Assembly (NCBI RefSeq): GCF_000801105.2
Contig: NC_079517.1
Coordinates: 9,982,001-10,046,000, forward strand
Length of the DNA stretch: 64,000 nucleotides
Direction of reading: 5' to 3'
Source of the DNA: Raphanus sativus
Lineage: Eukaryota; Streptophyta; Magnoliopsida; Brassicales; Brassicaceae
Position 1 is the first letter of the stretch. Each line of letters starts with the position of its first letter. The position numbers were made by a program, and so were the translations under genes. Positions 13,001 through 24,245 of this stretch are shown in pieces. The notes beneath the pieces were generated by a model. The model was not told where the DNA came from. It was given only the letters and a program-made list of their open reading frames with translations, and did no database searches.

Positions 13001-16000
13001 TCAAGGTGAACCACTTTAAGCTCTGCGTTTCGGACAACAGTCCCACAAGAGCCTGATTTTGACGGAATTGGCTCTTTAGCAAAACCAAGGCTCATTGACA
13101 ACACTGGTCCTGCCTCTGTCATACCATATCCCTGTTTGTCCATAATCCAGCAGTTGTTGACTATTACCTCATAAGTTCTATATTACTACACTTTTGGCAC
13201 TATTGTACTAAATTACTAATAATGATCGACCATAGCAAGTATTGGTCGACTATGAGAGATCTCTCCAATACGTAAATTTGATTTGGTATATGAAAAACAT
13301 TATTTAACTAGTTTAGGTTACAATGCCGTTTTGATTATTTTTATTTAACTCATATGTTACATAACCTTTTATTTATTTATTATTTATTTAGGCTCATAAA
13401 CTTTTCGAAGTACTGTAAAAATACATCGACGTATCATCATTTACTTCTCTAGTATAATTTTTTTAGCAAATGTTAATAGTGTGTGTGTTTGTGTGCATCT
13501 ATGTCTAGTTGTCTTTGTGTGCGCGCATCTACTTTTTCTTCTATTTAATCAAATTCAATCATCGTATTATAGTCTTGAGTTAATTGGCCTACAATACATA
13601 AAATTTTATTAACTTGTCGCAACCTTGGTTGTATATTTATTAGCGTCTGATCACTATCACTATCTTGAAGCTGTCCTTCGAAAAATCTGCCCAACTAATA
13701 TTGGTTGTAAAATTATATGTGTCCTTATTCGTATTTAATTATTTTATTGTCATTGTCTAACATTTATCATTAAACTTTCTTATAAATATTTTATTCAAAA
13801 ATCAGTTACAAAAAAAAATATTTTATTCAGAATTATTGATGGATGTTATTTAAAATTTAGAAGTTATTATTATATGTTATCATTCAAACAGTACTTTTTA
13901 TTTATTTATAAAATATAATGATTATAGTTAATTAATAATATTTTTTGTAACTTAATTAATTAATAAATTGATAATATTATTAATTAATTAATAATATTGA
14001 GAACTAAAATACAAACTACAATCGTTAGAACAACACACTTTGACTTCTTATTTCAAAGGTAGTCTCACTTCAAATAAGAGTTGCCTTTTCATATAGTATT
14101 GTAAGAATTAATCAATCAGTTGTATTGAATAATGTCATCATCAAAATCAATACGATTAATCATTTTTATTAATACTAACATAAAATAGTGTAACAATTCA
14201 TTTTTCTTATGTAGCTGATGATAAGCGTAAAATGGTTTATTTTTGCAATATCTGTTACTTATTTTTGAAATGAGCATACCTATTTATTTTTTTTTGCTAC
14301 GAAGCAAATTACCATATATGTAAAAGACTTTAAAAGGGTAACTAATTAAGAAAAAAAAACTAGAGAACAAGACATTTGAAGAAGTTCAAAACCCAGCATA
14401 AACCTATGTTGAAACTTCAATTGTAAAGACAATATCGATGTGAAAATTAGATGCGGTCCCATTGGATCGGCAACCTAAATCACATCCGTCTTTTCTTCCT
14501 ATGTATGTCTAAACCTAAACTACACCAGCTTTTAAAACTATAAATAAATAAATAAAAGTAGAAATATTAGGAAAATGAATACAATGCGAAATTGTTTCAA
14601 AAAAAAATACAATGCGAAATTAGCTTGGGAGCAGATGGAGCGTACGTAACCGAGATTACGCCGAAAAGCTAGACGCAACCCTCACTCACTCTCTTCCCAT
14701 GCATTCCCCTCCTTTTTTTTAAATTTTTGATAATTTAATATAAAACGAATTAACTAATTATCCAAATTATTCATATTCACCGAATGAAAATGGGAAAATA
14801 CTTGGATAATTATAACAAAGGAAAATGTCTAAAATTATGCATTGATCACGAAAAGGTTCCCGCCGTATTAGTAGGGTTAGTAACATAAAGTCAACATGCA
14901 AAATAAAATATTAATTACCTGGCCAAGGACTGCCTGAGGGAGACGGCTGCGTAGACTATCCTCGAGATCTTTGCCTAAGGGAGCTGCACCGGAGAGAACC
15001 AATCTAACGGAAGAGAGATCATAAGAGTTAACGGTTGGGTTCTTGGCCAAAGCAATCACAAGCGGCGGAACAAGCGCCGCTACCGTCACCTTGTGTCTCT
15101 GTATTAGATCCAATAACGCCCCGATTTCGAATTTGTGCATCAAAAGAACCGTCGCACCTATACTTATTATTACAATAATTATTATATTGTTTTTCATTAT
15201 TAAAAAAAAAGAAACTTGCATGTATGTTTATGTTACCGGATCGGATGGAATTGAGAAGGACGCTATTGAGTGAGTAGATGTGGAAAAGAGGCAAAACGCA
15301 GAGCACGACGTCGTTTGATTTCAGGTAAAGATTAGGGTTGTCTCCATCCACTTGTTGCGCGACGCTCGTGATCAAGCTCTTGTGCGTTAAAACCACACCC
15401 TTCGGCAACCCCGTCGTGCCAGAGGAGAAAGGAAGCGCCGCCGCGTCGTCGCCACCGACGTCAACAGCAACATCTAGCGAGTTTGCCTCGTCGTCGGCGA
15501 GCAGCAGCGCCGAGAAAGGAAGACAGTTCTCCGGCGGAGGAACCTCCGTGGTGATCACGGTGAGATCTTCACCGATTCTTGTTTCCTCGTCGAGGTTCCT
15601 CAGTTTATCGACGTAATGAGAGTGAGTGACGATGAGCTTGGCTCCGGAGGACTTGACCTGTTTGTGGATCTCCTGAGAGGTGTAGAAAGGATTCGCGGTG
15701 GTGGAGACGGCGCCGATCATGGAAGCGCCCATGAAGGTGAAGACGAACTCGGCGGAGTTTTGGAGGAGGACCATTATCACGTCGCCTTTTCGAATCCCCG
15801 TTTTGTGTAGCCCGGCGGCGACTCTCCGGCATATGAGGTGCGTCTCGCCGTACGTGTAGCTTTTTCCCGTGGAACCTACGATCAGACAAGGCTTGTCGGA
15901 AACAGAGGGGAGCTTCTCGAAGCAGTAAGTGTGGAGAGGTAGGTGGTTGGGAATGTCGATGTCCGGAAGCTTTGATCGGAAAATACGCGGTGGTGGAGAA

Positions 16001-16077
16001 GGAGGAGCATCGGTGGGGGAGGTGGTTGTATCCACCGGTTGGTGAATCTGAGGTTCTTGTAGAGTTGCAGTTATCAT
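10049..16077 (-). CDS. 4CL3: 4-coumarate:CoA ligase, 4CL3 type
   Basis: Seven exons on the minus strand: 15237-16077, 14919-15157, 12933-13131, 12235-12380, 11683-11750, 11497-11599, 10049-10153. They join without frame breaks to 566 residues, close to the 561 I recall for Arabidopsis 4CL3 (At1g65060). Box I ([11 protein letters not shown], residues 218-228) is the AMP-binding loop, box II GEICIRG lies at 415-421, the hinge [13 protein letters not shown] follows, and the catalytic lysine of [11 protein letters not shown] is about Lys555. Reaction: ATP-dependent activation of 4-coumarate to 4-coumaroyl-CoA; class II 4CLs such as 4CL3 mainly feed flavonoid synthesis through chalcone synthase. 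Introns 2 (13132-14918) and 6 (10154-11496) are long; intron 6 holds a likely hAT-type insertion. Intron 4 (11751-12234) uses a GC donor (CAG|GCAAGT). The promoter side has an AC element. Confidence 0.97.
10231..10276. repeat. 23-bp tandem duplication in 4CL3 intron 6
   Basis: Two adjacent copies of a unit containing agtgtcttatttcccgtga, with starts 23 bp apart (about 10231 and 10254). It lies in the last intron of 4CL3 and is probably a simple replication slip. Confidence 0.7.
10315..10754. mobile_element. Likely non-autonomous hAT-type insertion in 4CL3 intron 6
   Basis: The left part contains acatttgcggatgca (10349-10363) and the right part contains its near-perfect inverse (10725-10739, 14 of 15 matching), with outer words gactggt and accaggt also in inverted order. 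The interior is AT-rich and non-coding. The arrangement fits a small hAT-like element. Exact ends and a target duplication were not established. Confidence 0.45.
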
Positions 16078-16151
16078 TGTGTAAATAAAAGATGTGTTTT
16101 ATTTGAATATTTTTTTGGTTGTTATCTTCTTGTTTGGGAAATCGAGAAATG

Positions 16152-16243
16152 TACATATATAATAGAAGTGGGTGTGTGTAGGTGATGAGAGAAGAATGAA
16201 ATAAATTAGGGAAGTAGAGGAAGGAAAGACTATTGGGGTAGGT
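16152..16243 (-). promoter_or_regulatory. 4CL3 promoter: AC element and TATA-like box
   Basis: On the minus strand, ACCTACC (16237-16243) is an exact AC-I element, the R2R3-MYB site typical of phenylpropanoid genes, about 160 bp before the 4CL3 start codon. Between it and the gene lies a TATA-like tattatatatg (about 16152-16163). Spacing suits a core promoter with a leader of about 50 nt; the transcription start itself is not visible. Confidence 0.5.
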
Positions 16244-17669
16244 AGAGGGAATGGCTGTTAGAAGAGGAACGGAGGATTGTCTGGTAGGTTTCATTTTGTC
16301 TAAACAGTCTCGTGCATGTCCTTCTCTCGCTCTCTTATTTCTTCTTTTTTTTTCTCTCTTCTTTTTATCCCTATTTAATTTTTTTTTCTTTCTTAAATCC
16401 TGTTACATATGTCTTATATTATGTACATAAATAACTTGTCACAAATATATGAATAATACCGAGTTTGGGTTCTTTGTTTATATATGTATAATAACTACTG
16501 TACCAAATTAATTGCATATATATATAAGTTCATAGATCAAGATTTATATAATTGTCATCGCATATTTAATTGATAATATATTAGAGGAATTTGTAAACAA
16601 TGATTATGTTTAATAAAGCATATTGGTCGGGGGAAAAACGCGAAATTATCTGTTACGAATTTCATTCAGTGAAAATTTAGATATGTTGTCTAACAAATCG
16701 TGTGTGCTTATGTTCATTCAGTCTTATTATGGCTTTAATTAATACTGTATTGATTTTTTTTTCTTCTAAACATACACGAGTGGTAATACAACTATTCTCT
16801 TAACAAAAATCAAGCTTCAGAATATTGAAGTCGTGTTTCTTGTAGACATTTTTTTTGTAACTGAGGCTATGTTTCTTGTAGACATTTTACCCTTGTTCAC
16901 GCGTTGAACACTTTAAGCACAAAATAAGAATCTTCATGTGTTATCAAGACTTGTCAAGCGAGATGTACTCGTACATACTGCACATGCTTAAGCTCGAATA
17001 ATTTTAGGGTATTCTAAAACCCTATTATGAAGACCATCCACATCTAAGAAATCTCAATAACCTCTATAGGATTTACTATCACTTTTAAGTGATTTTTGAG
17101 ACGAGACTTCAATTCAATACTTGACCAAGAGATCGAAAATTTTAAGCTATTTGAAGGCTGCACCATCTTATTTGCTTTTGCTATATTTTGTAAGGATGAT
17201 ATTGACTTTGAAAGTGATAAAAACTAGTCATGTTGTCATTGATGCTTCTTTTCTGAAGTTTTGTATTTTTAACTTCTCCACCTAAGTGGAGAGATGGTAA
17301 ACATGCAATTTTTTTTCTCTTTTACCTATAGGAACTCATGTGAATAAGTGTTGGTATTTAGTTATTTTTCGTCTCTGATGACATATTCTCCTCTATTAGA
17401 CTATTACATTACTGGTGCATCTTTGTTACTTACTTGAATTATTTTGGATGCTGGTCACTGGTTTCTATGTCTTCAACAATTTTTAAGAGTTGATCACTAT
17501 TCACCTTTCGGCCATAGATTGAAAATAAATAAACAAATTGTGATCCAAATTGAAACACTCGGCCCCATTGATGTAAAGCAAAACATACTTCATAAGAAAT
17601 GAGCTATTTAATACACCTATAAAAATATATTTCATAACTTTTTTTGTCAACTTGTTATATATTTCATAA
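16244..17669. other. Intergenic, upstream of 4CL3
   Basis: AT-rich DNA between the 4CL3 promoter and the first Helitron-type element. It has CT-rich stretches near 16320-16370. No gene or RNA was recognised. Confidence 0.5.
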
Positions 17670-19789
17670 CTAGGTGATTCTCCCGTGCTCATGCACGGAA
17701 ATAAATATTTACAAATAAGTATTTTACTTTATTTGTTTATATGTTTTAAGTAATCTTTTATTTGTATGTATAAAAAATTGTATTAAATATCTTTATGTTT
17801 TAAGTATGATATTTTGTATTATTTAAACTTTTTTTTTTGAGTTGTATATAGACGGTTAAATTAATGATGATTTTTCTCATTAGGTTAAAATTATCGTATT
17901 AGTAGATAATTCAGTTTATCCTCTTATATTTGTAAATATATTTCATAAAATTTTGTATAATTTGATATATCTTATTTTAGAAAAATAGAAAAATATAAAT
18001 CAGATATTCATTAATAAACATAACTTGTAAAACATTGAAAATTTATTCACGTATATGAACATATGCAAAATAGATACGTCATAATAATTGGTTGATTTAA
18101 TTGTTCATATTTTAATTTGATTTCATTACTTGCATTTGGTATATTGGGATATATCGTTTTTAATCATAATGTTTTGGTTATAATTAGACTAAAATAAAAC
18201 GATTTTGCTAATTACATTTTTTTAGTTTACCTTAGGTTCATAAATATATTTATGTATAATTTATATATGTTTTGATAAAATATATAAGTCTATATTTTAA
18301 AATATCATAGATATTTTCTGTTTTTTATGTTTTTGGAAAAAATATGAAGAAAAATACAAATAAATTTGTTTATGTATAATCAATCTTTTATATTCTAGAA
18401 ATATTATTATCTTATAGAAAAATGTCTAAATTGTTTTATTAATATTATAAATTTTCTTTTTCTTATCAATATTTTAATACAAATTTGATTTAACTGAACA
18501 TTAAAATTAAGATAAAAACAATTTTGTTTATTTTGAATTATATTTAAGAATGTGCATGTATATATTTAAAATTATAATCTTAGGTAGATTTTTCTATATA
18601 TTTATTTTAATTAAATATATTATATAAATATGTAAAATTGCATAATTGTCAAAAATTAAAATTAAAAAAGATTTATAATATCTGTAGATATATATATAAG
18701 AAACTAATGATTTTACGATTTAATTTGATTTTATTATTCAATTTTTTTATAATTTTCTAAAAATATATATATTTTTGAAATATTTTTTATTTAAATGATA
18801 TTTCGAAATTTGAAATGCCATAATTGAATATATTTATTTTAATGATGATTTATGAGTTATTACCATATTTTTAAAAAGTCCAAAAATATAAATCGACAAT
18901 AAATGTAATATATGAGTTATTACCATATTTTAAAAATTTTACCAAAAATATAAATTAACATTAAATATAATTTTCCATGTCATATTAATCTTTAAAACAT
19001 GTTATCAATTTTAGTAGTCATGTCACAATTATTAATCTAGGTGTTTTCCTGCATCATGTGTAGTGATGAATTTTTTGAAAGTTAAATTTTATATTTTAAA
19101 ATGTAATTTATTAATATTATATATTTTATTATTTTTACCAATAGTTAATATAAATATCATTAATTAAGCATACAATTAAGAGAAAATATTTTTTTTATTT
19201 TAAATTATATTTAAGAATATACAGTATATGTATAAATAAAGTTAAAATCTTAGATAAAAAAATTATCTATTTCATTTGGTTAAATGTATTAAATCAACTT
19301 GTACTAAATTACTAAAAATCATATAAAATTGTATAGTTATCAAAAATTAATATTTACATAATTTGTAGATATCTAAAAAAAACTAATGATATTACGATTT
19401 ATTTTTTTTTTAATTCAGAAAATTTAGAAACTTTTAGATAATAAAAATTTTATAATTATAAAAGTAAAATTATATAATATTTCGAAATTCTAAATGTCAT
19501 ATTTGAATATATTTATTTTAGTGATGATTTATGAGTTATTACCATATTCTACAAAGTTTACCAAAATATAAATCAATATTTAATGTAATATATGAGTTAT
19601 TGCCATATTCTACAAAGATTTCCAAAAATATATATCAGCATTAAATGTAATTGTCTATGTCATATTTAACCATATGACATGTCATCAATTTTAATAGCCA
19701 CGTCACAATTTTTTTGTGAAAACGATTGTAGAGAAGACATGTGGCAAATCACTTCGCAAATAATGTCTAGGGGACTTCATATATAAGAG
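17670..19789 (-). mobile_element. Non-autonomous Helitron-type element (about 2.1 kb)
   Basis: Read on the minus strand, the element ends with a GC-rich hairpin (CCGTGC, 4-nt loop, GCACGG; 17683-17698), nine bases, then CTAG at 17670-17673 followed by T. This is the standard Helitron 3' end (hairpin then CTRR, inserted before T). The opposite end near 19785-19790 reads ctcttatatatgaagtcccc on the minus strand, like Helitron 5' ends that begin TC, though the exact first base is uncertain. There is no Rep/helicase coding, so it would need an autonomous partner. It contains an internal tandem duplication of about 680 bp. Confidence 0.7.
18300..19720. repeat. About 680-bp internal tandem duplication within the Helitron
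   Basis: The word tatgagttattaccatatt occurs at 18851 and 18911 and again at 19530 and 19591 (third base changes in the last copy). The pairs are offset by about 679-680 bp, and the surrounding bases (for example ttatatttaagaatgtgcat and its diverged counterpart near 19205) also align. This is a diverged two-copy tandem duplication, each copy itself holding a 60-bp sub-repeat. Confidence 0.65.
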
Positions 19790-20675
19790 TGGAAATGTCA
19801 ATAGTTTAAATAAGGTTTCATTGATATTTTACACCAAAAATGTAGTTTTTGAGTTTTAAAAAATAAATTATGCAAACTAATTTACAAGAGATTTTTGTCA
19901 TGGTACAAATATGTTGTCAGAAATGGATATAGTGATTCAGAATTATGCCGTCAAACGTGAATTTTTATAAAACATGTAGAATGTCGACTATTGAATGGTT
20001 TTTATAATATTTTCTAATCGGTAACTTTTTGACAAAATCGTACTTCAAGTCTTATTTTTATTAGTCTTTGAAAAATAGTCTTCCAGACACTTTAATTAAC
20101 TTTTGTGATTATCATTTTACTCCTTATAATTTTATATCTTATATATATAATACATGACAAATTAATAATATTAAAACAATATTACAAAAAAAATTGAGAT
20201 ATCTTTCTCAAACTTACATATAATCAATTTTTAAAAATAGTTTTGGATTTTTTTTACCAATAACATTTGGCTTTGTCTATCTGCATAACAGATAAAATCT
20301 TATTAAATACATAAATAATTTTTTAATATAAATACTTTATGATTCTATATAAGGAAATATAAATTTTAAGTCTCAAAAAGGTGCATTAGACAGACTAGAA
20401 AAATAAAAATAATAATAAATAATAAGAAATCTTCAACACAATTTAAAGAATACGGATAGTCATGAATTTTATAACACATGGTAATAGAGTGAGACTTGAA
20501 TTAACAAGGTAAGTAGAATTGTCAGAGTGAGACTTGAATTAATAAGGTAAGTAGAATTGTAAGTCGATGCCAAAAAGATAAAGCGATGTTCAAACTTAAA
20601 ATATCTAACCATAATCTGTTTACTTTTTCTTTGGTCTTACTTTCCAAGCGTCTCAAGAAAAAAAAAAAGGGAAGG
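19790..20675. other. Intergenic, upstream of the NERD gene, with a 38-bp tandem repeat
   Basis: AT-rich upstream DNA. At 20487 and 20525 a unit starting gagtgagacttgaatta is repeated with a 38-bp period, about 150 bp before the NERD start codon. It may lie in the promoter. No other feature was recognised. Confidence 0.5.
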
Positions 20676-22556
20676 ATGTGGGTTGAGATCATCTGTGGTC
20701 TAATCTACAAATTCGTCCGCCGTCTCTTCCACGACGACGAGCTTTCCGATGACGAAACCTCCGGTTCCACTGCTATCTTCTCCGTCGGTCACAGGTAAAA
20801 CCCTCTCTTTTACCCACTTTGCTGATTTCACTGATTGATTATATTTGGTTACAACAAGTGCAGAGTTGAGAAGGTTTATGGTGGAAAAGCTTATGTAGGG
20901 CTTCGTATTCCAGATGCTGACACTTCTTCTAGACAGGACATTGATCTTGTCCTCCTCACTAAAGGGTAACTTCTTCTTCTCTCTCTCTCTCTCTTTTTTT
21001 CTCTGTGTTGACTTGAGAAAAATCATATTTTTGGCTTTTAGACAAGTTGTGGTGATCAATGTCAAGGATCTATCTGGGGTTGTTATGGTAACCAGCGATG
21101 GAAGCTGGGTTTGTCAATCTGGAAAGCATCAGACTTACCCTGATCCTGTACGTTCTTTCTTTCCCAAAGTAAAACACTTTGTTTCTCGCTTTGTTTATTA
21201 TTATTATCAAACTAGTTTAGGGCCTGCACTGCTGCCCAAATCTACTCAAACCTAACTCTATTCCATTTCTCTAAAACAGAGATTGCTAATCCTCTGTTTT
21301 CTACTCTATAACTAGAGATTGCTATTTTAGAGAAATATATTTTAGTAAACAAAATAAATACAATGGTCTTACACATTTCTAGACACTAGACAATGTATGA
21401 TTGAAGAGTGAATACAAGATTATATGTTTTATTCATTGAAATCTTTTTTTTTTTTTTTAATTTTCTTGACAGAGCAAAGCTGACCTGCTTCATCCATCTA
21501 TGCAACTCTGTTTCTGACTAATAGATTTATGTTTTTTTTTTGTTTACTCAGCTGGTTGAGGTGAAAAAACAAGCTTCGGTTCTTGAATCATATCTTGAAC
21601 AAAGGGGGCTTACTCTACTAGAAGGAAATCTGTCTTGCAAAGTTGTAATTCCCAATCCCAACTTTCGGTATGTAATTATTTTATATTTGCGACCGTCTGT
21701 GTATTTACATGTTTACATCAAATACTAGTTACAGACCCCTTTTGAAGTGTGTGGGCGTGACCCACTATTTTACCCCATAAAATGTTTTCTAGTGGTGTAC
21801 TTGTGTTAATTTTTCAGTACAATGCATGCGTTTCCGAGTGAGGTAATTACCTACGAAGAGTGGAAACATATGAAACCAGTATCAAGGAACATTCTTTCTG
21901 GTTGGGTGAAAGGCGCATTGTGCACGGGCAAAGAGATGCATGAATCTTCGCATCGAAAACTCAACTTCATCCTTGGCACTGCACCAATGTGGGATAGGTC
22001 TGAAATAGCGAGAGAGATTTTCTTTTCCTGAATATATGAATGCCGTTCAGAGAGTTTAAAAGGTTTGATTGTGATGCAGGGTGGAGCTTAAAAGTAGCAA
22101 GATTGTGTTTGGAGAGTTCCTTGAGTTCAAAGGAAAGCGGGAAGATACTTTGGCTCTGAAACAAATCAAGAGATCAAAAGTTGACCGTATCTCTATTCAG
22201 CATACAAGCATGTTTGGATTCGGTAATTTCTCTACAAATTTCATTATCTTCTTCCATTTATTTCTTTGTTTTTTTACGTTTTTTAAATTTGGATTCAAAT
22301 GAAACACAAAAAATGCAAACAGCTGATGTTGATTTTGACTAATGAAGATATATTTATTTTAACCGTGTTTGCAGCACCGTCGAGGCTGCAGGTTGTTTAC
22401 TCGTATAGGGACTACAGAAGTGAAGGGAGATCAGTATCAGAGACGAAGGAAGTGACTGTAAGGTCGAGCACCGAGGTTGTGTTCCAGCCACGCGACTCCA
22501 CGAAGATTAAGAAAATTCAGCTCTTGTCCCTCCGCTCCATTTCACTAAGTGCCTAA
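20676..22556 (+). CDS. NERD-domain protein (At1g65020-like)
   Basis: Seven exons: 20676-20794, 20864-20965, 21042-21147, 21552-21667, 21818-21997, 22080-22222, 22375-22556; 315 residues with all junctions in frame. The first third fits a nuclease-related (NERD) domain: an Asp-rich DIDLVLLTKG strand followed by VVVINVKDLSG, the usual place for the acidic and Lys residues of this restriction-endonuclease-like fold, then DGSWVCQ. The rest (PRDSTKIKKIQLLSLRSISL at the end) is not a domain I know. Arabidopsis At1g65020 is the likely counterpart; its function is not established, and nuclease activity in plants would be a guess. The ATG at 20676 (MWVEIICGLIYKFVRRLF) gives a hydrophobic-basic start that might associate with membranes. 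Confidence 0.85.
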
Positions 22557-22978
22557 CTGTTCCATTTGAAAAAACAGCAGAGAAAAGCTGTTTACTATGT
22601 ATATATAAATTACATCTGAATTCAGTTTTATTATTAAGCGATATAACAACCTGTTTGTGGAAAGGAAAGGATATTTTCTGGTTTATTGTCTTTACTTAAC
22701 GCTTTAAGCAATTTCAATTAGTTATTTAAACCCTTCATTAGAAAAATGATCACGATTGAGAAAGAGACTGTCCAATCATTTGTGAAGATCAAAAGTACTG
22801 ACACACCACAAAACTCCGGAGGTGGTTCAAAAGTCAGTAACCACGCAAGACCACAAGCCAATTATTCCATTCCACGAGATGAACACTACTATGGTACATG
22901 AGATTATTTACATGATGTTTATAGAAAGAAAAAAAAACACAGGCTTGTGAGAGAGAGAGAGAGACTTGAGTCACAAAA
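22557..22978. other. Convergent 3' flanks, NERD gene / CHORD-like gene
   Basis: Short spacer that should contain both 3' UTRs. It holds a short (GA)n run near 22952-22965. Nothing coding was seen. Confidence 0.6.
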
Positions 22979-23562
22979 TCAGTCGTCATATGAAATGTGA
23001 GGACTGGTGAGACAACCAGGTGCATTAGGATCCTCTGCCCCGCAACAATCGTAGAACTTGGCTGCGTATGGTGGATCTTCTGGTCCCAATTCATAGTACC
23101 TTCATTTGTCAATACTCTTAATCAATCAGGACAAGTGATGCTACATAATAGTCCCTTAACTAATTATTATATCAGTACTTATAAATAAACACACAATGAA
23201 TCAGATTAATACCCATCTGACCTGGTGACAAACAAACAATAGTATAAATCAATTACTTCCAAAACTCTTTCAACTGATGAGACGTAGTAAACCCCAATAA
23301 TCGAGGACAAAAGAATCAGTGTAACCTAATTCTTTCAAGCTGTACGGATTTAGGGATTCGGGGGGAGGGGGGGGGGGGGGAATAACCTTTTCTGGTCATC
23401 GTGGCGACGACAAACGAAGAAGGAAGGATGAAAACGGCAAGAGGAAGCATTGTTCGAGGAATCTCTGTAGCTTGCCTTGCACCTCCGGCACAACTTCTCC
23501 ATCTCTTTCGTCTTTCTCTCCATCTCCGTTCTCTCGATCAACAAACCAGCTCTCCCACTCAA
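22979..23562 (-). CDS. 98-residue CHORD-like zinc-binding protein
   Basis: Exons 23387-23562 and 22979-23099 join through a split Arg codon (AG|G) to 98 residues. The protein has a basic Glu/Lys-rich start, then a Cys/His pattern: Cys25-x2-Cys28, Cys42-x2-His45-Pro, Cys77-Cys78-Gly, Cys88 and His92 near the end (SPHISYDD). The order C..C, C-x-x-H-P, x-C-C, G-C, H is that of a CHORD zinc module, so I infer zinc binding, but the match is by eye and no function is known to me. The single intron starts with a long C tract on the coding strand. The gene is head-to-head with DSS1 across 269 bp, implying a shared promoter. Confidence 0.85.
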
Positions 23563-23831
23563 TTCTATTTTTTAAAGCCCACTGCAAAACTACCCTTAAT
23601 GGGCCTGATCCACGAAAGTCGGCCGCTTTAGACTTGTAAAATATATACACAGTCCATCGTATGTTACTAGAGAAAAAAAAATTCGTCTCCGTTAATCTAA
23701 ACCTCTACAGAGAGGTTAGGGTTCCTTTCCTTACGCGCTTCCTTCCTACTTTTGGTCAAATTTTATTTGTGAAGAAACTTATCGATTTTCCGCGTGATTG
23801 TAGAGTCTCAGGCTTGATACGATCTGTAACT
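23563..23831. promoter_or_regulatory. Compact bidirectional promoter, CHORD-like gene / DSS1
   Basis: Only 269 bp separate the two divergent start codons. It contains two site II words (TGGGCT in inverse at 23574-23581, tgggcc at 23600-23605) and a telo-box-like ggttagggtt near 23714-23723. Site II plus telo-box pairs are typical of plant housekeeping, ribosome and proteasome gene promoters and are bound by TCP factors. Which site serves which gene cannot be read from the sequence. Confidence 0.6.
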
Positions 23832-24245
23832 ATGGCGGCAGAGCAGAAGGCGACTACTGAAGAAGTGAAGATGGATCTGTTCGAGGACGACGATGAGTTC
23901 GAGGAGTTTGAAATTAACGAAGGTGAATTCCTTTGATTTAATATGTAGATCTGATGTGTGGTATATGGTAGTGTTAGTATGGGAATGGATCTTTAGGTTT
24001 CTATAGATTTGGTTGGTTCTTATCTTATAACAATTGATAAACATAGTTCTCTAAAGGAATGGGGATTTGATATATCTAAGGATCTTTTTTATAAATATGT
24101 TTTTTGAGCAGATTGGGTTGAGAAAGAGGAAGTGAAGGAAGTTGGACAGCAGTGGGAAGATGATTGGGATGATGATGATGTCAATGACGACTTCTCGCTT
24201 CAGTTAAGGAAGGAACTTGAGACTAGCTCTGCTGATAAGAAATGA
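23832..24245 (+). CDS. DSS1(I): DSS1/SEM1, 26S proteasome lid and BRCA2-binding protein
   Basis: Exons 23832-23922 and 24112-24245 encode 74 residues, the size of Arabidopsis DSS1(I) (At1g64750). It is strongly acidic with the two hallmark blocks: LFEDDDEFEEFEINE and, in exon 2, a Trp-containing acidic block (QQWEDDWDDDDVNDDF), then a basic helix (LRKELETSS). The intron falls between them, splitting an Asp codon (G|AT). Family roles: a disordered stabilising subunit of the 19S regulatory particle, a partner of BRCA2 in recombination, and part of TREX-2 type mRNA export complexes. All key Trp and acidic positions look intact. Confidence 0.95.

Noticed and set aside
15605..16294. A separate Arg/Pro-rich protein antisense or alternate-frame to 4CL3
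   Set aside because: It is a shadow frame of 4CL3 exon 1, which has clear family homology.
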